64,000 bases of DNA from Rubripirellula lacrimiformis (GTDB lineage: Bacteria; Planctomycetota; Planctomycetia; Pirellulales; Pirellulaceae). This document shows positions 1 to 7,534 of the stretch, piece after piece. The stretch covers positions 4,340,001-4,404,000 of the forward strand of contig NZ_CP036525.1 in assembly GCF_007741535.1 (NCBI RefSeq). The letters are read 5' to 3'. Below the pieces are notes generated by a model. It was not told the DNA's origin. It searched no databases and saw only the letters and a program-made list of their open reading frames with translations. Numbering within the stretch: position 1 is the first letter of the stretch; each line of letters starts with the position of its first letter. Both the position numbers and the translations under genes were made by a program.

Positions 1-1230
1 CGATTGAATCAAGGTCTGTGCACAAACGCGAAATGTTTGCGCGACTCGATTGCTACTGCGATGGGTCGGGCTTTTGCCTTTCTTCTGCTTCTTGCCACCT
101 GACTTGTTGGCTTCTGGGCAAAGACTCAGCCAACTGACGAAATGCTTCTCCGTCGGGAACGCATTCACATCAGTCCCAATCTCCGAAACGATCTGAAGAG
201 CCGAATGAGCGCCAATGCCATCGATGCTGGTCAGGTCGACACCCAGCATTTGGTAAAGGATCGTGCGAGTGTCAAACTTCGGTTCGTTCGTTGTCTTGCT
301 ACGCTGTTTGGCGCGAGGCGGTTTGGCCAATGGTTGCCCGTCCGAATGGTCATCGAATTGTCGCATGTACGCTTCGATTTCAAGATCGACTTCGACGATC
401 TTCTTGTGATAGTAACGATACAAGTCCACGGCTTGGCGTAATGAGAAGAGGTGCTCGTCTCGCCAGTTGCCCTGCAGCGCTAAGGCAATCGTCGCTTCGT
501 CGTTCTTGCACTTTTCGTTTCGCAGTTTGGCAAGCTGATGCGGATCACGCTCGCCTGCTAGAATGGCATCGATGATCGCTGTTCCCGTCGCACCGAGAAT
601 GTCGCTTATCACTTCGGTGAGCTTTAAGTTCATCTGTTCCATTGCTTTCTGCATATGCTGGATGTGCTGAGCGGAACTCTTGACGAGCATCTCACGTTGC
701 CGCATGTAGCTGCGCAGGACGATGATACGATCTGCGGGCCGAAACGATCCAGTGAGCAGTCCGAACGTGTGCAACGTTTGAATCCATTGGCTATCCAGAA
801 CGTCGGTCTTACGTCGAAACTTCTTGACTTGACTCGGCTCGACCAAGATCACTTCAAAGCCGCGCCGCTCGAGGACTTCGAACAGCGGGATCCAGTAGAC
901 GCCGGTGGACTCCATCGCAACCGTTTCGATTCGGCACTCCGTAAGCCAATCGGCAATCGCATCGAGATCTGCGGTGAAAGCTCCAAAGCTTCGGACCTGA
1001 TTCTCCGCGTCACGATCTTTGGGGACGGCAACGAAATGGACATTCGCTGCGATATCGATCCCCGCGGCATTCACGTTGACTTGCTTGAGCGATTCGATCG
1101 GCGGTGGCGCGTTGTCGACAGGCAGGCCAACACGTTGACTGGTTTGTGGCCTTGCTGTCGCTCTGCGAAGCTGGAGAGGCTTCTTGTTGCCGCTGACACC
1201 TTGCTTGTTTTTGCTTTTCTTGCGTGACAT
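1..1230 (-). mobile_element. IS110-family transposase (3' part beyond window start)
   Basis: This is a DEDD transposase of the IS110 family, whose members are guided by a bridge RNA encoded in the non-coding end of the element. Reading leftward from ATG at 1230, 410 codons are open to the window edge. The N-terminal RuvC-like domain shows GIDIA (D59), MESTGVYW (E107) and KTDVLDSQW (D143, D146), which fits the D-E-D-D set. The C-terminal Transposase_20 part has SIDGIGAHSALQIVSEIG and then LCPEANKSGGKKQKK, where the SGG serine is the expected catalytic Ser. AGGAG lies 8 nt before the ATG. The frame appears intact, so the element may be active. It lies next to the attC array. Members of this family (the IS1111-attC group) are known to target attC sites, but I cannot see the element ends well enough to claim that here. 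Confidence 0.9.
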
Positions 1231-1540
1231 AATGGAATCTCCTGAGCGCCAAACGTAAAGGAACTTGGGAAAAGGCACGGACCGGGCGTACTCGACATAT
1301 TGCTGTTTAGGTTCTCCAACGAGGTCGTGTTGAGATGCGCAAGCAAATCAAACTGCCATCAATGCCAACGTCAAGAGTCGAGCAGGGCCAAGATAACCAG
1401 CGGGCTAAACGCACCAATCCGCAGACGGCCTCCACGACCCGGTCCGTGCACTTTGATTTTCGCGAAACGAAACATCACTTGCAACTAAAACCCAAAGCAT
1501 TGTTCCTCCAGAGCCACCCCGAAGCGCAGCGTTGTAAGTC
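1231..1540. other. Non-coding stretch between IS110 gene and first attC
   Basis: I see no convincing gene here. The part next to the transposase start (about 1231-1340) is where IS110-type elements carry their 5' non-coding end and bridge RNA, but I did not find clear guide loops. The rest probably belongs to the cassette that ends at the attC at 1541-1629. An open frame from 1335 runs through that attC and lacks a ribosome binding site, so it is not called. Confidence 0.4.
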
Positions 1541-1629
1541 TGATACCCATGACGTCCACCGGAGGACGGCATGTGGCGTTTGCAAATGGACAATCAAACC
1601 GCCGTCCCCGGTGACGTCGGGCGTTCCCC
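1541..1629 (+). other. attC-like recombination site 0
   Basis: The arms GACGTC-C-ACCGG-A-GGACGGC (1551-1570) and GCCGTCC-CCGGT-GACGTC (1601-1618) form 18 base pairs. They are interrupted only by two single unpaired bases on the left arm, C1557 and A1563. On the other strand these are G and T, the same kind of extrahelical bases that mark integron attC sites. The right core is GTTCCCC at 1623-1629. The next ORF starts 16 nt later, as expected for a cassette. The left core is not clear (GATACCC at 1542-1548). Confidence 0.75.
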
Positions 1630-1644
1630 CACAGAAATCCTCAG

Positions 1645-2244
1645 ATGAGACTTGCAGCAATCGCACTCCTTCTGACGTCAACGTGCACCGGATTTGGACA
1701 GGAGCCAAAGTCCACTGAAATTCCAAAGAGGTACTCGAAGTTCCAAGGCGATTGGGTGGTCGCTACGACGCAAACGCACACGGAGAGCACGGAGAAGCCA
1801 GCAGAGATCTTCGCTAACGTTAACGGCGAGAGGTTTACGCTGAGCGGTGCTGCCGTCGCTAAAGACCTCCGCCGACCGTTTGAGTTTAGAGTCCCCAAAG
1901 ACGAAAAAGAAAATCCGTACCGTGAACTTCAAAGACGCGGTGCACAGAATCTTGACGACATTCTTGACGTCGACAATCAGATTATGGTCTTCTGGTTTGT
2001 CGGAATTTACAAATGGACCGACGAGGAGCTTCATCTTGCCCTGAAATACTGTGGGCAAGGCGTCGAGGGACAACATTTCCGCGACTTCCGCCCGCCTTCA
2101 TCATTCGACGACAATCCAACCGACGGTGAGGTGCGGCTGGTTTTGAAGCGTAGGAAGAAGCAGGCGAACCATCCGATGCACCCGAACGGCGAAATCGGGC
2201 GTTTTCAAGTGGATGATCAATCGTCGCCGCCGGTTGATCGGTAA
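1645..2244 (+). CDS. Cassette 1: secreted protein resembling TIGR03067 domain
   Basis: A 199-residue protein starts with a signal peptide (MRLAAIALLLTSTCTGFG, cleavage near residue 18-20). It is followed by a segment of the type KFQGDWVV...GERFTLSG, which resembles the planctomycete-expanded TIGR03067 domain, whose function is unknown. The last 27 or so residues (from about ANHPMHPNGE) are encoded by the attC at 2163-2252, and the TAA stop lies 1 nt before the right core. A related peptide (HPTLHP...GRF) is encoded by the attC at 5606, so this tail is site-derived rather than part of the ancestral protein. The gene lies in a cassette that begins at 1624. No function is claimed. Confidence 0.7.
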   Translation: MRLAAIALLLTSTCTGFGQEPKSTEIPKRYSKFQGDWVVATTQTHTESTEKPAEIFANVNGERFTLSGAAVAKDLRRPFEFRVPKDEKENPYRELQRRGAQNLDDILDVDNQIMVFWFVGIYKWTDEELHLALKYCGQGVEGQHFRDFRPPSSFDDNPTDGEVRLVLKRRKKQANHPMHPNGEIGRFQVDDQSSPPVDR

Positions 2245-2252
2245 CGTTATCG
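2163..2252 (+). other. attC-like recombination site 1
   Basis: The left core R'' is GGCGAAC (2163-2169). It is followed by 8 nt, unpaired G2178, CACCCG, unpaired A2185 and ACGGCGA. The right arm TCGCCGC-CGGTTG-ATCGG pairs with this, with about two mismatches. The right core is GTTATCG at 2246-2252. R'' matches the complement of the start of its own cassette (GTTCCCC at 1623) in 6 of 7 positions, not the right core of the same site. This is the pattern that cassette excision and integration produce. Confidence 0.8.
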
Positions 2253-2321
2253 CACCGACACTTCTCAACTCAAACCACAAGCCTTAGTGATCCTTGGGGC
2301 TTCATGAGCGTTTAACGACAA

Positions 2322-2897
2322 ATGAAATGCACGGAATGCGGGAGGGTAACCCTCCGTCAAGACGCGATGAATTGCAGGGACTGCGGGCACCCCTTCGTTA
2401 ACGCACCTCGCGACGATCTTCTTACTGGCATTTCTAGTGCCCACCGCGCGCAACAGATCTCTTTTCGGGATGCGTCAAATACGGGTTCGCTTCGGCCACG
2501 AAAATTCATTGCTGCCTTAACCATGCTTCAGGGTATCATTGGCGTCTTCGGAGCAATTGCCGTCGCTGTACTTGCTTTCGCTTCGCCCCCGAGCCTGGTG
2601 ACGATTTCTCTTTTAACGACAACGATTGTTTTTCGAGGTTTCCGTGGACTTGCCGGAGGCATTCTGCTGTGGCAAGGAACAAGGAAAGGCTACCAGTTCT
2701 CCGTGGGATGCTGGATGTACCTAACACTCGTTGGATTGCTCGCCCTGGTTCAAATGTTTTTCATTGACCTGTCTGCCCCGTACATGATGCGACACGTTGG
2801 CTCTACCATCGGCAAGCTACTTTTTGGCTCCGCATTCACTTACGTTCTCTTAGCAGACCTATTAAACTCAAGTTCGTCAGCTTTTCGTAAGCCGTAG
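2322..2897 (+). CDS. Cassette 2: zinc-ribbon membrane protein
   Basis: A 191-residue protein begins with a small zinc-ribbon motif (MKCTEC at 1-6 and CRDCGHPF near residue 18, i.e. two CxxC pairs). About four hydrophobic segments follow (about 70-88, 95-120, 130-150, 165-180). It is predicted to sit in the inner membrane with the ribbon in the cytoplasm. The function is unknown. Its start lies 75 nt after the cassette boundary at 2247, and its stop is 32 nt before the left core of attC 2. It has the same direction as the other cassette genes. Confidence 0.75.
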   Translation: MKCTECGRVTLRQDAMNCRDCGHPFVNAPRDDLLTGISSAHRAQQISFRDASNTGSLRPRKFIAALTMLQGIIGVFGAIAVAVLAFASPPSLVTISLLTTTIVFRGFRGLAGGILLWQGTRKGYQFSVGCWMYLTLVGLLALVQMFFIDLSAPYMMRHVGSTIGKLLFGSAFTYVLLADLLNSSSSAFRKP

Positions 2898-2928
2898 CAA
2901 ATGTAGAACATTCGGCGAGAGGGTTCTT

Positions 2929-2943
2929 GCGATAACCATCGCA
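2929..2943 (+). other. attC 2, left arm (split by group II intron)
   Basis: The left core GCGATAAC (2929-2936) is the exact reverse complement, 8 of 8, of GTTATCGC at the start of the same cassette (2246-2253). Seven further bases (2937-2943) precede the intron end. The other half of the site resumes at 3960. Confidence 0.75.
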
Positions 2944-3006
2944 ATCGGGATAGGGCCCCGGATTGCTCCGGGGGCCCTCCCACATCACATAGCATGCGGT
3001 TCCGCA

Positions 3007-3834
3007 CTAGGCGACTCGCCGATTGGATGCAAGCTTGCACCAACGTTCTTCAAGACTCAGTAAGCCCTCACTTTCTAGGTAACCGTTCGACAACGCGCGT
3101 TGGACGCCGGACGTGGTGGAGAGACGCCACGGGCCTTTGCTGCTCATGGCGAACGGTCGAGCATCCGCATACGACAAACCTAACGATATCAGTTTACGGA
3201 GCCGAGTGATCGACTTCCTCCACTGCTTCCAGTAACAAGCTCGGACACGTCGCCGAAGCCACTTGTCGAGCGTACTGAAAGTTGTATTGACTTGATCGTG
3301 TCACGGGGCGCCTCGATGGGACCAGCAATGGGCGCTTTTCGTGCCCCCACCAATTTGAGGTGTGTCCGCAAATTCGTTCTTCGGATTTAAAGCCCCGAGG
3401 ACGGGGCAACGGGCTGTAAATCCAAAAAACGAATTGGCTTGCGTTATCCATTTGGGTGGGGGCGTTTTAGGCGCCCACAGGTGGTCCCTTTTCAAGCGCC
3501 CCGTGACAATCGAGTTGGAAATACCCAAGCCAACCGATCGCGTAAGAACGGAACTCTGTGAAACGCTTCATCATCGAGATGCCTCGGTTTCTACGAAAGA
3601 TCTCCGAGGCACGCTGTTTGAATGCTTTGAGCTTCTTGCGACTCACGCGAAACTGACCGCCAAAGCCACGGAATTCGTAGCCGACGTACTCAAGCGATTG
3701 CGTCTTACAGACGCTGCTCTTGTCACGATTGACTTGCAGTTTCAACGTCAGCGTCAGAAATCGCTCAACGTTCGCGTACGCACGATGCGCAGCAGCATCA
3801 GACTTGGCGAAGATCACGAAGTTGTCCTCACCTC
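3007..3834 (-). pseudogene. ltrA: Group II intron reverse transcriptase/maturase, truncated and interrupted
   Basis: The C-terminal half of an LtrA-type protein is readable. It begins at about NFVIFAKSDAAAHR near 3820, continues through VNRDKSSVCKTQSLEYVGYEF and GWLGYFQL, and after the inserted MITE resumes as LDKWLRRRVRACYWKQWRK, ending at TAG 3007-3009. The reverse-transcriptase core upstream of the active-site region is absent, and the sequence before NFVIF reads RGED rather than a clean YxDD. The MITE at 3299-3508 splits the X/thumb region. Removing it with one target copy joins FQLD directly to QVNTTFSTLDKW in frame. It cannot encode a working protein. Confidence 0.85.
3299..3508. mobile_element. 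210-bp MITE (long palindrome) with 4-bp target duplication
   Basis: The ends are perfect 13-bp inverted repeats, TGTCACGGGGCGC and GCGCCCCGTGACA. Most of the interior is also an imperfect palindrome (GGGACCA with TGGTCCC, CCCCCACC with GGTGGGGG, ATTCGTT with AACGAAT). The flanks are ATCG at 3295-3298 and ATCG at 3509-3512. No ORF is present. The element lies inside the intron maturase pseudogene. Excising it plus one ATCG restores the maturase frame, which fixes its boundaries. Confidence 0.85.
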
Positions 3835-3959
3835 GTGTTGAATTCTTACGAGCTATTCATCTGGTAGGATGACTCCCTTCTCGAAATAACTGGAACTACA
3901 CACGGGACTGATCCAATGATGGATGGCACCCGATAAGATCACGCCCATGCTGGGCGTAC

Positions 3960-4036
3960 ATTCAACGGAGTCGGGCATGCAAGATTTCACCAATGGCCAG
4001 TCAACTCTCCCGACCCGCTGATCACTGACGTTCGCC
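3960..4036 (+). other. attC 2, right arm
   Basis: After the intron the site resumes with an unpaired T, CAACGG, unpaired A and GTCGGG. These pair with CCCGAC-CCGCTG (about 4011-4021), with one mismatch. The right core GTTCGCC is at 4030-4036. Together with 2929-2943 this makes one attC split by the intron. Confidence 0.65.
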
Positions 4037-4063
4037 GACTGATGGCTCAAGCCTCCCTCGTCT

Positions 4064-4555
4064 ATGAAACGCTTTTCGTTACGAACACTTTTGATCGCGA
4101 CGGCTGTGATGGCAGTGCTCATGGCACTTCCGATCCGACGTGCAATTGAGCAGAAACGCGGACGCGAATGGGTAGCCTCTCAAAACGGCCACGTGATCTT
4201 CTCGTACAAATACGGTGCGCTGACCGATCAATGGAACCACAACGCTTCGCTTCCCGCCCCCGAATGGCTCATCAACGCCGTCGGCATCGACTTCTTTGAT
4301 ACAGTCGACACCGTGGTGCTCGACAACATGGAGGTGACCGACTTGTCTCCGATCACGGATTTGCACAGCCTTCGACAACGTGCCATCTGTATTGATATCG
4401 ATCACAAACTTGACTTCGCACCGTTAGCTGAACTTCCAAAACAGCAGCTTGTATTCCTCGATTACACCGACATCAGTGCAGAAGGACTTGCTAAACTACG
4501 TCGCCTCCTCCCCAATGTCCGTGTGGATGCGACGAACCCTTCTCCGCCAGACTAA
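4064..4555 (+). CDS. Cassette 3: membrane-anchored leucine-rich-repeat-like protein
   Basis: A 163-residue protein starts with MKRFSLRTLLIATAVMAVLMA, the N-terminal membrane anchor seen on many planctomycete proteins. The C-terminal half has irregular LRR-like segments (VVLDNMEVTDLSPITDLHSLR, LVFLDYTDISAEGLAKLRRLLP), so the exported part could be a short protein-binding LRR. The start is 33 nt after the cassette boundary (4031). The stop lies 4 nt before the left core of attC 3. It is paralogous in style, though not obviously in sequence, to cassette 6. Function unknown. Confidence 0.75.
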   Translation: MKRFSLRTLLIATAVMAVLMALPIRRAIEQKRGREWVASQNGHVIFSYKYGALTDQWNHNASLPAPEWLINAVGIDFFDTVDTVVLDNMEVTDLSPITDLHSLRQRAICIDIDHKLDFAPLAELPKQQLVFLDYTDISAEGLAKLRRLLPNVRVDATNPSPPD

Positions 4556-4558
4556 AGC

Positions 4559-4649
4559 GGCGTATCACCCGATGCACCCGAGTCGCCGAGCCGGACGTTT
4601 TGACAAAGGAAGATCTCTCGCGGCGACCGGGTGATCGAAACCATTCGCC
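4559..4649 (+). other. attC-like recombination site 3 (best-paired copy)
   Basis: The left arm is CGAT-G-CACCCG-A-GTCGCCG (4570-4588) and the right arm is CGGCGAC-CGGGTG-ATCG (4621-4637). They give 17 uninterrupted pairs with unpaired G4574 and A4581 exactly 6 bp apart. The left core is GGCGTAT (4559-4565), partly complementary to the cassette start GTTCGCC. The right core has drifted to ATTCGCC (4643-4649). Confidence 0.8.
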
Positions 4650-4657
4650 GACCTAGC

Positions 4658-4987
4658 ATGCATCATCACCGTTTCTTACCTACTTCGATACTCGTCGCTC
4701 TGTTCATGCTTGTGGGATGCGCACCTCCGCAGCAACTACCTCCCGCCGTAAACTCCGTAAAATTCCCATCAACTTCAGGAGACGCACTCTTGATGGCGAA
4801 GACAACTGCAGCCGAAGAAGGGTTTCGACTTGACGAATACAACACCCCAATCGCTGTCTACGAAGATTTTCGTGATCGGCAACGGTGGTGGGTGCACTTC
4901 GATGGTAAACGCAACGTATTTGGTGACCATTTTTCTGTATGCATCACGAAAGGGACCGAGGATGCGGAAGTGTATCTGGGGCGATGA
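4658..4987 (+). CDS. Cassette 4: small lipoprotein
   Basis: This is a 109-residue protein with a lipoprotein signal peptide. MHHHRFLPTSILVALFMLVGC has the lipobox LVGC with Cys at residue 21, so the mature protein is predicted to be lipid-anchored. The ATG at 4658 is preferred over an upstream GTG (4631) because the latter lies inside the attC. The mature part includes a YEDFRDRQRWWVHFDGKR-like segment of no family I recognise. The stop is about 53 nt before the attC 4 core. It sits alone in its cassette with no separate promoter visible. Confidence 0.75.
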   Translation: MHHHRFLPTSILVALFMLVGCAPPQQLPPAVNSVKFPSTSGDALLMAKTTAAEEGFRLDEYNTPIAVYEDFRDRQRWWVHFDGKRNVFGDHFSVCITKGTEDAEVYLGR

Positions 4988-5040
4988 CTGATTCATCTGG
5001 CATTCACGCGAGTTGCATCCCGATTCCCCTCCAGTGTTTG

Positions 5041-5133
5041 CCGCACACCCGCCCGTGCACCGGATCCGGGCTTGCGAGCGATTTGACAATGGTTCACTTT
5101 TTACTCCCGTCCCGGTGACGGGCAACGTTCGCC
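5041..5133 (+). other. attC-like recombination site 4
   Basis: The left arm GCCCGT-G-CACCGG-A (5051-5064) pairs perfectly with CCGGTG-ACGGGC (5112-5123), and the stem continues less well into TCCGGG against CTCCCGTC. The unpaired bases G5057 and A5064 are again 6 bp apart. The right core is GTTCGCC (5127-5133). The left core is uncertain (GCCGCAC at 5040-5046). Confidence 0.75.
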
Positions 5134-5185
5134 GCCAGATTTGCTTGACGCCGATCGTTGATATTGCAACTTCCCGGTCCAGTTG

Positions 5186-5491
5186 ATGATTGACGTGCCG
5201 TTCGTACTTGAGATCGTCATCCCCGTTTCACTAGGGCCGATTGATCGCGGCGAACGGTACGAACTGCCGCTCTGTGACATTTTCGATGAATTGGATGATG
5301 GTGATGTCGTCGGAGGCGGAACCTACGCCTCGCCGGGCGTGGTCGAGAGTTGCCATTTCGTGTTCGAGACTTCGGATGTTGATCGCTTCATGCCGCACAT
5401 ACTGAAGTTGCTCGAATCTTCAAACGCACCGGCAGGCACAATCATTCGACAACTTGAGCCCGACGAACTTGATTTGCGTGTCGTTAGCTGA
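5186..5491 (+). CDS. Cassette 5: small conserved hypothetical protein
   Basis: A 101-residue soluble protein. An acidic segment, FDELDDGDVVGGGTYASPGVVE, is followed by FVFETSDVDRFMPHILKLL and NAPAGTIIRQ. This layout (GGGT loop, then a single-domain alpha/beta half ending in APxGTxI) occurs in small proteins found singly in many bacteria. I know no function for it. ATG 5186 is chosen over the adjacent TTG 5183. The start is 58 nt after the cassette boundary (5128). Confidence 0.7.
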   Translation: MIDVPFVLEIVIPVSLGPIDRGERYELPLCDIFDELDDGDVVGGGTYASPGVVESCHFVFETSDVDRFMPHILKLLESSNAPAGTIIRQLEPDELDLRVVS

Positions 5492-5605
5492 GTCCCATTG
5501 CCGTGTCGGCACGCTCGGTTGCGACTCGATTTGCTGGCGGTAGATGCGATTGCTATGCTCTATACAATGTCTTTGGCACTGCGGTGCGTGTATCGGCTGC
5601 AATGC

Positions 5606-5695
5606 GGCGCACCCTACGCTGCACCCGAGCAGCGAAGTCGGGCGTTTTGAAGTGGTTGATCTTCCGTCGCCGCCGGCTGATTGTCAACGTTATCT
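5606..5695 (+). other. attC-like recombination site 5
   Basis: The left core is GGCGCAC (5606-5612), complementary in 6 of 7 positions to the cassette start GTTCGCC (5127). It is followed by 8 nt, unpaired G5621, CACCCG, unpaired A5628 and GCAGCGA. The right arm TCGCCGC-CGGCTG-ATTG pairs with single mismatches. The right core is GTTATCT (5689-5695). The middle of this site is closely similar to attC 1 (GTCGGGCGTTTT shared), so the two share recent ancestry. Confidence 0.8.
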
Positions 5696-5714
5696 GAATG
5701 ATGTGAGCACTCCA

Positions 5715-6320
5715 ATGACGATTGCCCGTGACCGTCTCAAGCTCAGAGACTTCACGCCTTTGCAACACGAGGCAGAAGCTGCTCAGCAGCTTGACGACCT
5801 TACAGGTCGCTTCGCAATCAACGATTCCGGAAACATCGTAAAACTCTACGTTGGGGACAAACTTACCGACCAGCACACCCACCTCGTTCTTGCTTTGGTG
5901 AACCTTAAGTTCTTCACGGCGCTTAACCACCCAGCGACTGAGGCGGGAATTTCGGATTGCGGCATGGCTGAGTTGCTTTCGCATCCGTCACTTGATTACA
6001 TCACGTACCAGGGAAACGAGCAACTGACTGGCTCCTTTTTTCGATCGCTGCAGAATCCTTCATCCGTCAAGCGAATTGGTGTGCCGTACTGCCCAATTGA
6101 CGACGACGGTTTAGCCCTAGCTCGCGACTGCTCACTATCTCACATATCTGTTCGGGGATCGCTAATATCCGACGATTCGGTTGATACACTTTGTTCTATG
6201 CGTTCTCTTTCGCAAATTCATGTTAAACAAACGCGAATTACGCGATTTGGGTTGGAACGACTGCGGGATGCGCTGCCAGACTGTTGGATCGACTTGCTGG
6301 ACCGCCCCAACGACGGATAA
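5715..6320 (+). CDS. Cassette 6: leucine-rich-repeat-like protein
   Basis: A 201-residue soluble protein beginning MTIARDRLKLRDFTPLQ. The frame is open upstream to 5544, but that part is translated attC, so the ATG at 5715, 20 nt after the cassette core, is chosen. It shows irregular LRR-type strands at about 23-residue spacing (NIVKLYVGDKLTD, LDYITYQGNEQLT, VKRIGVPYCPIDDDGL, LSHISVRGSLISDD, LSQIHVKQTRITRFGLERL), as in the cysteine-less LRR proteins common in planctomycetes. The stop codon lies inside the left core of attC 6 (GGATAAC). Likely a binding protein; the partner is unknown. Confidence 0.75.
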   Translation: MTIARDRLKLRDFTPLQHEAEAAQQLDDLTGRFAINDSGNIVKLYVGDKLTDQHTHLVLALVNLKFFTALNHPATEAGISDCGMAELLSHPSLDYITYQGNEQLTGSFFRSLQNPSSVKRIGVPYCPIDDDGLALARDCSLSHISVRGSLISDDSVDTLCSMRSLSQIHVKQTRITRFGLERLRDALPDCWIDLLDRPNDG

Positions 6321-6328
6321 CCAGTGTG
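6315..6328 (+). other. attC 6, left arm only
   Basis: The left core GGATAAC (6315-6321) is complementary in 6 of 7 positions to the start of its cassette (GTTATCT at 5689). Seven bases (CAGTGTG) follow before the second group II intron. This is the same distance as in attC 2. The rest of the site is gone. Confidence 0.6.
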
Positions 6329-6546
6329 ATCGGGATAGGGCCCGGATTGCACCGGGACCCTCCCACACCACCTAGCATGCGGATCGGCACTAGGCGGTTC
6401 GTCTTAGCGGAGCAAGCTCGCTCCATCTCTCTTCGAGGTATACAGTCCGTTGACTTTGAGCCATGCGTTGGACAACGCTCGCTGGACACCCGACGTCATT
6501 GGAAGACGCCAGACGGCTTCACAACCCTGATCCGTCATTGTCACGT
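6329..6546 (-). mobile_element. 3' remnant of a second group IIC intron
   Basis: It matches the intron at 2944-3959 in its terminal hairpin (GGGTCCCGGTGCAATCCGGG, then CCCTATCCCGAT) and in the last residues of the maturase (VWRLPMTSGVQRALSNAWL, and in another frame LEERWSELAPLRRTA with stop at 6390-6392). There is a frameshift between these two pieces. The 5' part is missing at about 6546, where cassette-like coding sequence resumes. The deletion also removed the right half of attC 6. Confidence 0.75.
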
Positions 6547-7014
6547 ACGAACGGGATCACCATCCCGATCAAATCCAACAATCCAAACTCGCCGCCCGTT
6601 GTTCCAACCCAACCGTCGGTCCGACCAACATCCGCGACTGTTGACATTCAGTACTTCGCTGGCACGGCCGAAAATGGACAAAGCGAGATACGAGTTGTCG
6701 TCGAATGGCCACCAAAGGGCAATTCTTCCATCAACGGCGAGTCCACCCTGACGGAGGCCAAATCGGCTTCGATTGATTTTGAATCCGTTCGAAACTTTTT
6801 GGAAGGTACAGGACGGTTTCGCGTCGATTCGGCTGAGCAATTCTATGGTCCGGCAACGGGCGACGGACAACCATCGGACGATCGATATACCGTTGATGTT
6901 AAACTGTTCATTGATGGCCCCAACCCTGACGCAAGACTTTCGACGACCTTTCCGTATCAAGAACGCAAATTACTTTTCGATCTCGCTCAACGCGTCTGGC
7001 CTGGGATCGCTTGA
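6547..7014 (+). pseudogene. Cassette 7: 5'-truncated hypothetical gene
   Basis: The frame ending at 7014 reads as real protein from about 6547 onward (NSPPVVPTQPSVRPTSATVDIQYFAGTAENG...VDVKLFIDGPNP...LLFDLAQRVWPGIA). The upstream part of the same open frame (from 6463) is antisense to the intron remnant and is not a genuine N-terminus. I infer that the deletion that truncated the second intron also removed the start of this gene. No start codon with a ribosome binding site is visible at the junction. The protein family is unknown. A candidate attC begins 27 nt after its stop. Confidence 0.5.
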
Positions 7015-7040
7015 CTTAAATCGTTCACAATCCGAACGGC

Positions 7041-7132
7041 GGAGAACTAAGAATTGCACCAGAGTCGGTATTCAGGGCGGATTGGCCATCCCAAGGACTT
7101 TTCTGCCGACTCGCCAAATTTCATCGTTCTTG
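7041..7132 (+). other. Candidate attC-like site 7 (weak)
   Basis: The spacing matches the other sites exactly: GGAGAAC (7041-7047), 8 nt, G7056, CACCAG, A7063, GTCGG. A right arm CCGAC...AATT follows at 7106-7120, then GTTCTTG. The central 6-bp block does not pair, so this is either degenerate or chance. Confidence 0.35.
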
Positions 7133-7534
7133 CTGTCCGACGATACGCAATGGAACGTTAAACGGCTTGATTGTTGCTTGATCGATTTCCACGTTCCGTT
7201 ACGGCCCTCTGATCGCTCGTTGCTAACGAAGATTTGTGTTCTGTCCGATTGGAACACTCGTCGCCGCGAATCAACACTCATTGATTCGCGGTCTTGCTAG
7301 AACCGGAAGACCATGGCGGTCGATGTGCCCGCTGATCGTTGCTGGCACCAGTGCACTGCTTCGCCGCGGTACTTCTGACGCGGACGCGTGTGCCCGATCA
7401 GATACGCTTCGGCTCTCTTGACACTGTCCGTCAAGACAACGAAAATGGGTACTTCGCTTCACATTCGTGGCAGTTGCCGACGGAGTGCTTTCGGCGAGAC
7501 TTCCATCCATTCCTTGTTGCTGGAGAACTCTCTG
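7133..7534. other. No convincing gene; one perfect hairpin
   Basis: A perfect 10-bp inverted repeat (CGCGAATCAA / TTGATTCGCG, 6-nt loop) lies at 7266-7291 and could end a transcript or be part of a decayed attC. The string GATCGCTCGTTGCTA at 7211-7225 equals the end of the 124-bp MITE family found elsewhere in the window, but no partner end is visible. Confidence 0.4.

Larger units (their letters stand above)
2944..3959 (-). mobile_element. Group IIC intron, internally deleted, inserted in attC 2
   Basis: On the minus strand the 5' end reads GTACGCCCAGCATGGGCG (from 3959), which I recognise as the start typical of attC-targeting class C group II introns. The 3' end is a strong GC-rich hairpin (GGGCCCCCGG...CCGGGGCCC, domain V/VI region, about 2944-3006) ending in TATCCCGAT. 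Between them lies only the C-terminal half of the maturase. The element is antisense to the cassettes, as known group IIC-attC introns are. It is about 1 kb instead of the usual 1.9-2 kb, and the first half of the maturase gene and part of domain I are missing. Confidence 0.75.

Noticed and set aside
1335-1718. Open frame left of cassette 1 as a gene
   Set aside because: It runs through the first attC and into cassette 1 in another frame and has no ribosome binding site.
3362-3841. Plus-strand 159-codon frame between cassettes 2 and 3
   Set aside because: It is antisense to the group II intron maturase remnant and crosses the MITE.
6463-6546. N-terminal part of the frame ending at 7014
   Set aside because: It is antisense to the second intron remnant; only the part after about 6547 looks like protein.
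7211-7225. Fifth copy of the 124-bp MITE
   Set aside because: Only 15 bases of one end match; no interior or second end was found.
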